Part shown: positions 1 through 13,000 of the stretch, piece after piece
Layout of the letters: the number at the start of each line of letters is the position of its first letter
How positions within the stretch are numbered: the stretch's first letter is position 1
Assembly (NCBI GenBank): GCA_948146395.1
Contig: OX411548.1
Coordinates: 39,461,737-39,525,736 of the forward strand
Length of the DNA: 64,000 bases
Source of the DNA: Fragum whitleyi
Taxonomy: Eukaryota > Mollusca > Bivalvia > Cardiida > Cardiidae
Direction of reading: 5' to 3'
Made by a program: the position numbers and the translations under genes
Notes under the pieces: model-generated
The model's input: only the letters and a program-made list of their open reading frames with translations
What the model was told of the DNA's origin: nothing
Database searches by the model: none

Positions 1-372
1 AGGTTGCAGACAGCAGTTCAAAGTCAGTTCAAGTGTGACCGTGACCTTTATGACCCCAAAACAATATAACACTTCTTTGGGTCAGCAACAGTTGTACAAA
101 GTTTCATGATTCCAGGTCACTTGTTTCTTAAGTTTGAGCCTAGAAATGAAAACGGTCTATGGAACAAAATTAAATTGTGACCTTGACCTTTATGCCCAAA
201 ATCAATAGGGCACATCCTTGGGTCATGGGTACAATTGTATAAATGTTCATGATTCTAGGTCCCTTGGTTCTTGAGTTTGAGCCTGAAAATGAAAAAGGTC
301 TATGGAACAGACAGATGGATGTACAAACATGCTGAAACCATGCCCCCTCTCCATCATAGGTGGGGGATATAA
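1..372 (+). repeat. Two tandem units of a TTTGGGTCA/GGTCTATGGAACA repeat
   Basis: The units at 30-165 and 175-330 share GTGACC(G/T)TGACCTTTATG, GGGTCA and GAGCCT(A/G)(A/G)AAATGAAAA. The tail has CAGACAGATGG then GCCCCCTCTCC. Diverged relatives are at 1040-1345, 51690-52110 and 59050-59320. Confidence 0.5.
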
Positions 373-1621
373 CAAGATTCCAACAACACTAACCTGGTAT
401 ACTGCAACTTTTAAATTGTAGTGGTTTAACTATCTCCTTATAACAAGCTTCCAGGGCAGTATATGACTGGAATGGACAAGAACAACCCAGAGGTAACTCT
501 TTTGTCAAGCTGAACTTTTATATTTAATAGATGAAGAGATTATTTGTTGATTTCATTGAGGTATGAAACTAAAAACCTAATCACACTGAATGATTATGCA
601 AAGGTTCTAGAATGCATATTGATTATATTCTCCAACATCCAAATTTGTCAAAATTGTCCAATTAATACTGACCAGCAACTAGGCCTCACAGTCCTTTGAT
701 GTAAATTATTTATGCAAAGGATTCTTTAATTCAGTATTAATAAGGTTAACTCTTACAGCAAGAAAATAAATGTTGAACTTGACCTTAAATACAATGTTAA
801 ATTAACAGCAAATAAAATATCTTGCTAGATAAAAACATTTATTGATGAATTCAACAATATCTTTTGAAAAGAAAAAAGGTCAAAATGTATGTTAAATATT
901 CAAAGAAATATTTTACTTTCAAATAAACATGTTAAATACCAAGAGATGATTATAAAACATTTATGTCCCTCTCCTATATAAGAACGCCAATGGCCTATTC
1001 TTTGTCAATCAACAAAGGGCAATAACTCTCAAAACATGATAAGTAGAGTTATGATTCTTGCGCACTGCACTTCTCCTCAATGAGATATATCTGTCTGTGA
1101 ACTTTCATGATTCTAGCTTAAATACTTTTTGAGATATAGCAGGACAAAAAAAGGTCTATGGACAGTCCAAATGACTGGCCAGCCACCAATAAATGAAAAA
1201 CATTATATCCCCTCTTCTTCAAAGGGGGACATTTACAAAATGTGACACAAGGATCGAATTTCAATATAAAATATGATGATTAGAGTTATGGTTCGTGTGC
1301 ACTACACCTTTCCTTAATGAGATCTATCGACCTGTGAAGTTTCACAAATATCATTGTATCAATATATTATTATTTGTTTCAACAAATATTTGAGCCTGGG
1401 CTTGACATTTTCAACAATTTCACATGTGCGCAACCACTCAGATCAACATCTGTGTGGCTGCACAGTCTGATCAGAGTCTCAAATATGAGCTCAATAAATG
1501 GCCATGGACTTAAATGTCCTGGCTTCTCAATGTCTTTTCATCACACACACATTTTTGGAATTTTCATGCACAGGCTAATTTTTATTGCATTGTGTGGTTG
1601 TCTAGGCTGCTCAATGTTTAC

Positions 1622-1708
1622 GTATATCGATGGCTCAGCGCGAAACAGTTGTAACTCCCTATATGTTTATAGGGAGTTACAACAGTTTCGCGCTGGGCCA
1701 TCGATATG
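1622..1708. repeat. Near-perfect hairpin, CGATGGCTCAGCG family
   Basis: The arms run TATCGATGGCTCAGCGCGAA to TTCGCGCTGGGCCATCGATA around a 10-nt loop (TATGTTTATA). Relatives at 3002-3083, 4566-4640, 5336-5398 and 46404-46491 are diverged to differing degrees. Confidence 0.75.
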
Positions 1709-1779
1709 TGAAATAATTTGAAATGTCACATGGGGCTTATATTTTAACATAAAATTCCAAATACCCTCTGACACCCTAC

Positions 1780-4032
1780 CTTTGCATTTCCATGGTGTGA
1801 GATTAAGATAGAGGCACTAGCAGCATCACCATTCACACAGGTGTTGTGGGGAGAGGACAATCGGTTCAGCAAGCTACCATTCTCTAAACTATCTATCAAA
1901 TACAATTAAGATTAATTAGTTTGTCGATTTTGTGTAGAAATTCAATTTGAATCGGAAAATAAACTTGAACAGTCTTTACAGAATTCCTGGTTCCACACTA
2001 GTGTTATACATTGAAGTTCATAAAGGTATTGTCAGAACAATGACCAGCTTTTAACCTTTATGATTTCAAATGTAAGCCTATTTGAAGTGAACATCTTCGA
2101 TGAACTAAATTGACAAAAGTCTGTTTTAAAAATCAATTTATTTAACTTATCTTTTCAACCAGCTTTATCTAGAGTTGTGTTTTTGAAGATGAAAACAAGA
2201 GCTCGTTTCACTAACATCTTACAATCATTTTTTGCGCAAGTCAAAAATTAAAGTTACTTCTACAGACATTATTAAATATGGAATTCTGCTTTGCCTCTTC
2301 TCATTGGAATTGTCTTCTGAAGACAATTCCAATACAATATTGCAAGGCAGAATCTAACAAAGAATGAAAACACTAGGTACAATTTGTGATTTTGACTTTC
2401 ATTTTTTTTTTCATAAGAAGTTTAGTAAAACTTGCCCCAGGAAACTAAATAGAAATTAACCCTTTGCTGTTTAATCCCTGCTTTTTACGTGCCTGTGATT
2501 TCATGATTGAGAAAACATTAATAGAAGATAGAAAAGAAGAAATTGCTTCTGACAAGCAATTTCTTCTTTTTCCACACTATTTTCTACCCTACTGAATGGT
2601 TATTTTTCAAATTGAATCCACTTTTAATTTTTGTCTGCTAAACCTTTGAATTTGGACAGGTCCAAAATTGTGTAAAACAGGAAAGTGTTAAAGTTGATTA
2701 AGTTGGGCTGAGCCTACAATGCATTGAGAAGATATGATGAAAGAAGTTGTCTGGTATACTTACGACTTACCAACTTGAATAACACAATGAATTCCCTGAA
2801 ATTATAAATCATACATGTAAATTGATTGTCAAAAGAAGTTTTTCTTTTGAACACAATCCTGTGTATATCAACAATTGTGTTGTCTGTTCATGAGGTAAAG
2901 GCTATTGAAGAAATTGAGCATTATTTATGTTCTCTCTATCTCTTCATCATTGAAATAAAGAGTATAGGTTGGCTAAATTTCTTACTGAAAGGTGCATACA
3001 AGATATCGATGACTCAGCCTGAAATAGATGTAACTGCCTTAATGTATAGATAGTTACAACTGTTCAGACTGAGCCATCGATATAAGCCAAGAAAGTGGTT
3101 TATAATATCCTCGATTTTCTACCAAAACCCTCGTAACTACAGCTTTAAACAAGCTGTAGTTACGAGATTTTAGCAGAACACCGACGATATGAAGAACCAT
3201 GGGAAAGTGAAATAAACTCTCTTAATATTTTTGATATTATTAAATTATTGAAAACACACCCTCGATTCTAGTTACATCAAGAGTTAATTAACCATAGAAT
3301 TGCTCATCATGGAATATATAGAGAATATTGAATGAGTGATCATGGAATACCAAATTTATTAAACGAGTCATCTTTAACAGATAAAAACGAGGCTGTGCCG
3401 AGTTTAATAAATTCGGGATTTTATGAGCACAAATTTCATATTCTATTTATAATATGACCCAATTTTTTGCAAAAAAATCAACCAAATTCTTGAAATTTAA
3501 CATTTCAATTTTCAGCGAAACTTATAACGCTGTTTAAAACTGACTTCATAATATATATATATATTATGACGTCATTTTCACGGTTACAAAATTGCGTTTC
3601 TATTCGCTCTGAGCTCACTAGTGTAATAACACCTGTGTAATATAAAAGAAATTCAACTGGGTTCTTTCACTCCCGCGACATAGGTAATATTATAAAATAT
3701 TTTAGCTGGTAATAAAGGTCAGCTTGGTTAAACATGTAATCTGATCCTTGTCTATATAGCTTATTTTCACCTTGCATAAAAATTTCTTTGAATGATTCAT
3801 ACCTTGCCAGCCTTTCTTCCATAGTTGTATTATGTGGACCGTCTTTAGACTGGCCAGCTTGTGAGTTGGATCTTGTGTTCCACTTCTTCTTTAACAGCGT
3901 ATTCAGACATTTACCCTCTGGTTTGTTCTCGTTGTCACTGCTGTCGGAGCTCGAGTCTGCCTGTAGACAGTGGTCTGGTAAAGCTCCGTTTGCTGGTTTG
4001 TGTATCGTAAACTGTTTTAACATTATTGATGC
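1780..4032 (-). CDS. Exons 20-21: low-complexity linker before the expected catalytic UBC domain
   Basis: Exon 20 begins at the acceptor TTGCAG (right end 4032) and encodes an Asp/Ser-rich stretch (ADSSSDSSDNENKPEGK), then MEERLARYESFKEIFMQ. I end it at the AAG|GTGAAA donor (3771), because this joins in phase to 1780-1892 (SLENGSLLNRLSSPHNT...). Reading on without splicing reaches a stop at 3667-3669, so a shorter terminal exon is the alternative. A 25-nt exon at 2771-2795 with good splice sites also fits the phase if exon 21 starts at 1888. The exon 21 donor is AAAG|GTAGGG. I found no further exon in the first 1.78 kb. Confidence 0.6.
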
Positions 4033-7000
4033 CTGCAATATTAATAATGTAATCTGAGAATCTTCAGCAAGAAGATGTGATCACTACTCTTATATCCTCA
4101 TTTGAGAAGTTATTAACCTTTTTTTATGCTGATTAAACCCTTCGTAGAATTGTATTAAAATCAAAATATTGATAACACTGGATGCACTAATTGTGAGTCA
4201 GTATTTATTTTGAAAATATAAGTTTGAAATTTTTCTGGTTTACAAAGATTAAACAGGTGGTATAGACAAAGTTCAGATTGCACATATGTGCAGTCTCAAC
4301 TTTGTCTATATCTCCTGCCATAGCAGAAATATCCCAGGTTAAGCATGAAAAGGATTAAAAAGGTGAACTTAAGAATGGCACATGACCTTGAACTTATCAT
4401 CTGCATATATTTTGAAGGCCAATTATGAATCTCTTCAAAACAAAATATGAAAATTATCATTTTTTCCTCTTTCAAAGCAGAAGTACACATCAAATTGAAT
4501 TGATCTTGAAGTATATATCTCTTTGACAAATTGGAAATTTAGACATTATTAACAGATACATTTCAAAGGGTCAGCGCAACACAATTGTAAGCGCCTTTAA
4601 ATGTATATTAAATATAAAGGCACTTACAACAGTGTTATACTAACTCCTTGGCCGCCACCATAGAGCAGTTGGTTAGGCATAAGACTTCCAATCTGGAAGT
4701 CGTGGGTTTGATCCCCGGTGGCGGCAAATATCCTTTCCGACGTTTGTCTCTCACCTATGGGTAGATATTCGTAAACCTATGTGAGATAGGAGTCGGAGGC
4801 TAGGAAAGGGTGTAATGGTAGTACAGGTGAAAGAAATACCAGGAATCCATTGTTAGGTGCTGCCGCGATATTACTGCGAAATTGTTGAAAGTGGCGTAAA
4901 ACCCATTCAAACAAACAAACTAACTCCTTGATTTGCATACCATTTTATCCAGGTGTTCTAGAAGATGATATATAGACTTCTCCTGGCCAGGTAAACAACA
5001 AAGTAAAGAAAGCAGCTCTTTTCTGTATGCTGAAATACATAATAATGAGATGTTATTATATAAACGTATTGTAAAAACTGTAGGCCTATAGGATTAAGTG
5101 ATCTGACAAGGGCTTCAAATTGTTCTAGATTTATTGGGAATTACAATTACTGAAGCTATCTATGGTTCAGTTCTAGCACAGATAAAGATTACTTGCAAAG
5201 AAAGCAGTTATAATCAAGGTTGACACTTTAACAAAATGTTTCCTTAATTCAGTTAATGCCTTCCACAAGATGAAATTCATTATCTTTTTTCTCAGCCCAT
5301 AAGCTGTAGCCCATAAAATATCAGTAATCAAGGAGTCAATGCATAACTATTGTAAGTGCCTACATATTTGTAGTCAGTTACAATAGTTTGAGCTGATTCC
5401 TAGAAATAAATGCAATCTTTGAAAACAACTAAGAGAATATTTCACTTACCTAATTCTCGAATAACATTGACTATCACAGTATAAACCTGAAAAATAATTG
5501 CGAGAGATTTACAAGGTCTTTATTACAGAAATCCTTCACTGGTGCACTGAAACATATTTTAGTATAATCATACTGCAACACAAATATTGACATCTCAATA
5601 AAATATCTTTTACATCAACATTATCAAAATGTCATGTATGATAATGAAATTTAGCAAATCTCATGACTCTTTGAAAACCCTAATTCTACCTAAAACCCCA
5701 CAATCCTGAATTTTCATTCGCTTATGAAATACGGTACTTATAAATATTGAAGGTAAAGAGGTTAAATTTTCTTCAACATCCAATTCTAATGTTATAGATT
5801 TGGAAATATTTAATGCAACCTCTCAGAGGAAAATAAAATCCTGTCATCAGTCAAAAACTTTAGAGTTGTATTGAGAGTTTTTAAGAAAAGAAATCTAAGA
5901 ATTATCCTTTACAAATCTGCTCTCAGCATAAGGACGGAGCTAGGTCATGGACCAAAACAAGATGTCTCTCAAATTGAAATTTCTGTACCTAAATACAAAT
6001 CTTAATAGCTAAACACTACCCAACTTTATAATTTTATGATAAACAGGGTCACAGACAAAGTTTATCATACAACAATAACTTTGTCTCAAGACATCTAATT
6101 TTGTTGTCATATTCTCATTACTTTCATCACAGAGCAGTATCTTAAATACAAAATTGTTTTGGCACTTTTCCTTTATAGGGTTTATACACTTTTTTGAGGG
6201 TGTCAACAATTGCAGAGGCAAAAAAATGACACTAAAGCACTTTGAGGGTGTCTGCAGATGTTTAAACTTGAAAAAACATGATTGCCCTGTATATTCGGAT
6301 GGGAAAAATAATCATTATTTTTTGGGTCTGAATATTTATGAAAATATTTTCCTCTGTGTCAGAGTATGGTCAAGTAAATGAACAAGGGTTGGAAAATATT
6401 AACTATTTAGGTAGTGGACCAGATATAGTTCTGTAATGTTTCGTTAGTCATGAACTTTTACAGTGTTAACCAAGGTTTCCTAATGGTTTCTTTAGGAAAC
6501 CATGGTTAACATTGTAAAAGATCATGAGTTCGGAAATGTTGCGGAACTATCGCCCACGTGAAAGATCGATAAAGGAGCGGTATTCAAATTGGAGTCTGAA
6601 ATGTTGCGGGTAATAAATATTCATCACATAAGGCCTATATTTAGGTCATCAAGTCATTCTCATTTGCATTACCGAATATTGGAATGGCAAATTCAAGCTC
6701 ATCTTTGAGGAATAAAGTCTAGTTTTTGTGAACAAAGACGTCTAAGTTCATTGTCTGGCGCTTTGAAAATGTTCACTAACACAGACAGGGGCTTTGATCT
6801 TTTCCGTAAAAATAGATAAAAACTCGGCAAAGCCTCGTTTTAATCTATTTATAGATTAATCTTTTAATAAATTTGGTATTCAATGACCAGTCATTCAATA
6901 TCCTCTATTCATATATCATAAACAGCATGAGAAGGGTTAAATTCATCAGAATACTCACCACAGAATGTCTGCTAATTTCTAAGAAAGAATCTACTTTTAA

Positions 7001-10000
7001 ATAATTCTGAAAAGAAATGAAAAAGTAATGAAAATTTAATTGTGTCGCTAATCCTATTAGAATTCACTTTGTTTTCATTTAACTCAGTTTTCCAGCACAA
7101 TCAGTTTTTCACAATCTATAGAAGAATTTTTGGACAAGATCTGTACACAGAAAACTTTTGCTCCAAGATAGCATTTTCTCTCAAGTTTGAGATTGAAAAA
7201 TGGCCTTGACTTATGATCTTGACATTAAATGATGCATGTTGATAAAATACAATTTCATGCCAATTATACATATGGCACATTAAATAGTTTTAAAGTAATA
7301 AACAAGATGCTTGTGTGAAACAAAAAAATGCCCCCAAAATGTTTTTTTTTTTTAAACTTTGACCTTGTCAGATGACCTTGACCTTGTCACATAACCTTGA
7401 CCATAGTATCTGCAGATGGCATCAAAGAGATCTATCGTCATACCAAATATGAGCATTGTATCTAAAATAGAGTTTGATATTATCGTTGATTGTGTAAATG
7501 TATTATTGAATAATAAACAATTTATTGTCAATACAATTTAACATTTATGAACCCCTTTACAAAGCAACAAAAATCTCAAAACATGAAATAAGAGCTATTA
7601 TTGACAATATCCTGAATTTGGACATTCATTATGACGATTTTTGTCAATTCTGTAGATTGACAATATTTTTAGTCATTTATGGGCAATATCCATAATCATT
7701 TTACTACAATTGTCAATATTCTTCATTATATATGGATTATTTATACAGAAATAAATGGCATAAGAGCTGAAATTGAAAATACCATTGTGTATAGGTGGTA
7801 GAACTATTATTGATAACACATCAATGACTGAGCATGAAACAGTAACCATTTTTTGCAATGAGCCATATACACTGGGGTATGGACAATACTGATGATAAAT
7901 TTACTGTTAATATTACAAGCAATATAATTGATGCTGTATGGACTCTAATAACACCTAAATACCAACCTCTAAACATGGTATGAGGGCTGAGCCCTCTAAC
8001 ACAGAATACACGTCACTGACTGGCACATTTTGAGATCCCCAACTGCTGGTCATACTGCTGGTACCAGCTGTATCCATACTGCTAGTACCAGCCACTTCAG
8101 GACTAGGTTCCGATGATGAACTACAAACATCGCTGGTATTATTGCTTGCTGGTTGTGTGGTCAGGTAGGTTGGCAAAGCTTTCAGCTCTTTCAGAATCTC
8201 TTTTAAAGCAGATTCAATCTGAAATAAGATATAGGAAACATTCATTTGAGGTGTAGAAGAAGACATTTGTTAACTGATCCCTAAACAATCTAATCATTTT
8301 CAACCCTCAGGAAACCAGAGTTTGTGACATGATCAAAGAGGAAAGAAATTACTAGAATGTATTCAGTACTCTATTAAATCAAATCTTTACAATGCAAAAA
8401 AATAAAGTGAAGTGAATTTACATTGCCAATTTAACGAGAGCACTGTTTGCATTTTATATAGCTGCTATCTCACATTGCATATACAAATAGTCGGAGAGAA
8501 TAAGTGCGGCCGTCGGGGATCAAATCCGGGTCCTCTAGACTGACAGTCCGACTTGCTTCCAACTGCGCTATGACATTGGCTCTTGAAAAGTAAAAAGAAT
8601 CCACCCTATGTTGAAAAGAATATTGAGGAGATAAAACAAAGTGCTAGTTACAAGCTAGTTCCCTTTTTCATAATATTTTATCAAAATTTATTTCAGGAGG
8701 CATGATAATCAATAAAGGTTTAAAATCCTTGGGCCTGTTTTACTAAACATCTTACGATTTTTTGTGAAAGTCAAAAATTTAAGTTGCTTATAGATTAATA
8801 ACTAAATATGGAATTCTGCTTTGCATTATCTCATTTGAATCGTCTTTTAAAGACAATTCCGATGAGATATTGCAAGGTAAAATCTAACAATCAATGAAAA
8901 CACCAGGTACGATTCCTGATTTTAAATTATGATTAATTTTTCGTAAGAAGTTTAGTATATGGGTCCCTTTGGTTAGATCCATGAGGGCCAAACCCTTCCT
9001 TTCCAATTTTTTGTCTCCCACCAATGGTTTGATAATCATAGACATATGTGGATTAGCAGATTGAGGTTATTATTTTCCAAAGAAGTTTAGTAAAATGGAC
9101 CCAAGGTCCCCAATTTTACCTTATTATCTTTTTCTTTCTGAGCAGCAATATAAGCCCCTATATCCCAGCCTGGTCTATTATTATGCCCAAATCCAACACC
9201 CTTCGCCCAGTATTCATCCTTTTTCCCACCATTCTTGCCCTTGGTAATGGGAAAGGCAGTCTGAAATGGTATCATTTTTCACACATATTAATTACTGATA
9301 ACGAACAAGATGGACAGCTACACTTGTGCATCAAGAATACTTGCTAATTTTATGAAGAATTTTAAGGCTGTAGCTTTATACTTTATTAGTTATACAGTTT
9401 CTTGCTGGGGTATATGATGATTTATTCCCGGCTGGAAAATTGATGTCACCCGAGCCGTAGGCGAGGGTTGACATAATTTTTATTGCCGGGAATAAATCGT
9501 CATATACCCAGGCAAGAAACCGTATTACGAATTTATTATACTTCAAAGTTTTAGGGCTGAATATCTGTCTTTTGCCTATTTTAGGCGTTCGTATAAACCA
9601 ATTTCTTTTAAACCACCAATATCCCTTAATTCGCCCCTATGAAAAGCAAACATGTACAAAGTGACGTCATATATAGTTGTGACGTCACACTACTACACTC
9701 CGCGCTATTGTGAAATGGAAGCGTTTGTTGGCTTAAACTGCGAGAAACTAGGCACTTTAAATGGACAGATTTGTACAAATTTAAGGTATTTATTGACATC
9801 TATATCATTTTTTATTTGCACATTATTAACTGACATCCTTTTCAACTGTATCCTAGTGTGTATATTCGGGTCGAGTTACCAGCAAAAGGTGAGAGAAACA
9901 TTGCTGCCATTACCGTTTCATTTTTTGTCTATGTTCACGTCAAGGCGCCTTAAGGAAACATTAGAGGTAATACCGGAGAGGCCGTAGCTATCAATGTTTG

Positions 10001-13000
10001 TCAGGTCAGCATTAACCAATGAAAATGCTAGAATTTTCTTTGCAGTATCATAATATTCAATGTGGAGTCTCTGATCTGACTGTCCTGGTGCACAGGTTGC
10101 ACAGGATGATGATAGTCTTTACTTTGTGCACATGTAAAATTGTTGCAAATGACATACACAAGCTCTTTTCAACATTTTCCCATGACTATGATGTGTAAAC
10201 ACTGAGAAGCCTGTACTCCAATTCAGTACCTTTTATGTATTTGTTGATCAGTTAGATAGTTTAAGAGTCAGTCAGTACCTAAGTACAGAATGCAGAGTGA
10301 AGACTAAAATCAGTATGTCCAGTTGCAAAAACTAATTTGAGTATCTACTAACATACCAGTAAGTCACACAACAGCTCAGTTTCATGAGGTATGAATGAAT
10401 TTTTTTTCTACAAAAAAAAAATCCATGAAAGCAACTTAGGCTCTTTTAAGGTAGTGGACCCGTAATAGTTCCACAACATTTCAGAAGTAATAAACTTCAA
10501 CAGTGTTTACCGGGGTTTCCTAATGATTCTCATTAGGAAACCCTGGTCAACACTGTGAAAGACAATGTGTCCCAAAATGTTGCGGGACTATTACAGGTCC
10601 ACTACCATAACCAAATACCAGTTGTCAAAACATTGGATTTATCCAAACTGAAAGAAGTTGAAGAAGACATTTCAATGTTGATGAAATCATTATTGTTTCT
10701 CTTTGAACCCATTTTTAGGAAAAATTAAAACATTGCGTGAAAAGTTACAAGCAATTTCTTTATTTTCCACAATGTTGTCCACTGTCCACATCCCTTTTTT
10801 GAGGGTTGTTAAAATAAGGGATTATGTGGAAATCTGTTATAAAATTCACAGATCTAATTTAAATAATCAAGCAAGGATTGGAAAATTAATTTGGAAAATG
10901 GACCTTACCTGTAAAACTGCTGTTGTTTTCAATTCTCTAATTTTGTTGTCATCTAACTTATAAACCTGATTTGCTCGTGGTATTACTTCACTGACCTTCA
11001 AATAGGAAAGAAAAAGTAGCAAAATTTAAATTGAACCCAGTTGCAAGTGGAGTGTTGACAAAAGTAAACTTTACTTCATTTTTGTTGTCTTTAAAAAAGC
11101 ACAACTTTTTTTTGCAAATTAGATTTTTAGATCCGCTGTTTTCAGAGAAATCTGAAAGTATTGCTATAACCTTGACATTGTCATTCAATTTGTCATCAGC
11201 ATTGCCTTCAAAGCCCAAAAACAGTTTGAATATCGCTGGTATAATTGGAGGCATTCAATTTTAACTATATATTGCAATATGGTATTAACACAGGAGGAAC
11301 CTATACAAACAAGGGGGATAGCTCTTATTGCATTTTTGTACAAACTAGACTGTCGCAAAGTCGACTAATACCCCCCCTACAAGTGCTTGTCAATAATGAA
11401 AAGCCCTTATCCATCAAAGGGCCATAAATCTGTCAAAAGCAGATGGATCATAATCCAAATTATCACAAGCTGACTCCTATACAACCCCTAAACATAGTTT
11501 AGGGGTGTTGATTTATCCCTTTTTATCAACTTAAAATTTCTATCCAGTATTTAATATCTTACAGTGTTGTGATGTGCTTTAATTTCAAACTTATAACCAA
11601 ACAACAGCTTTCAAGACCAGTTCAGACTGCAATATTACTAGCAGCTTCAGCATGTCATACCTGAGCTAGAGTCAACAAATGATGCTCTATATCTAAATAA
11701 GGACATCTTGAGAGGTGGTTTCTGTCACAGTTCACATCAATACGGCCCCACTGCTGTAGGAACTCTTTAATTTCTGCCAAGACAGATTTCATATCTTTGG
11801 CAGGGGACCAGTAAGACAGCTGTAACAGTTCTATATTGGTGATTCTCTGCATCATACAGCCCTGAAATATTACATTCAGACAATCCTTTATGATATGATC
11901 TACGTCGCAGGAGTGAAATAACCTCATTGAATATTTTTATTATTACACGGGTGTTATTACACTAGTGATATAACTATGCAAATGAGCTCATAGCGAATTG
12001 CAACGATAATTTGTAACCCTGAAAATGACGTCATAATCTATATATTGTGACGTCAGTTTAAAAACAGCGTTATAAGTTTCACGGAAAATTGATGTTTCGC
12101 AAAATTTCGGGTCATATTATAAATAGAATATCAAACTTGTCCTCATAAAATACTGAATTTATTAAACTCGTCATCTTAAACAGGTAAAAACTCGGCGCAG
12201 CCTTGTTTTTATCTGTTTATAGATGACTCGTTTAATAAATTCAGTATTCAATGACAACTCATTCAATATCCTCCATGTATATAATAGCCACCTCTGGGCA
12301 TTACCAAATTCTTCTCATTTTCATAGGTGGTTGTTTAAGCCAGGTAATTTAATTTTAGAAATATTATTTTGTCTATATCAGTCAACTGAGTTTGGAAAAA
12401 TCAATTTGATCATAAAATGTTGTTGAGGTAAAAAGAGCATTATATTGTTGGTTTTTGGTAAGAGATTAATAGACCTTTCATTTACTTAACAACAAATTCC
12501 ATTTTTTCATTACAGGCTGAACAATTAGTGAAAATAAAGCTTTTGTTGTTCATCAAATAAAATTCATGTATTGATCAATTTTCATGAATAAGAAGACAGG
12601 GATGGCCCTGAATTTCTAGCCTAAATAGGATGAATGGGAAGAAACTTGCAATAAATTAGATGGCTATTCTATGATAACTACTGTAGGGTCTACAAACAAT
12701 AATTCCAGTTTGACTTAAAGACCTGGTTTAAGGAATGTAGTATATTCTGGACCCCTACTGATAAGCTAATTGTATATCTCTCTGAATTACCCTAGGGGGT
12801 CAATATCTTTGGAACAGAATGTTGATGGTTTTAAAAGTCTTCAACGCTTTATTTATTTCCGACTTATAAACACTGTGATAAAATCTGCAAATTAGGAAAT
12901 AACAAAAAGTAATAAAATGTTCTAGATCAATTGAAGGTTAGAATTTATATACATAAAAAAGTTTGAAATTTCAGCAATGTTTAGAAAGAATTTATTTCAA

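Noticed and set aside
3667..3770. Unspliced extension of exon 20 to the stop at 3667
   Set aside because: The AAG|GTGAAA donor at 3771 joins in phase with a good exon at 1780-1892, and the family predicts more protein; kept only as an alternative.
4651..4735. tRNA gene
   Set aside because: It is the head of a 268-bp SINE with target duplications and related copies elsewhere in the window.
9652..9987. Plus-strand 111-codon ORF
   Set aside because: It starts inside CRE-like repeat DNA, has no recognisable domain, and runs against the surrounding gene; composition looks like chance.
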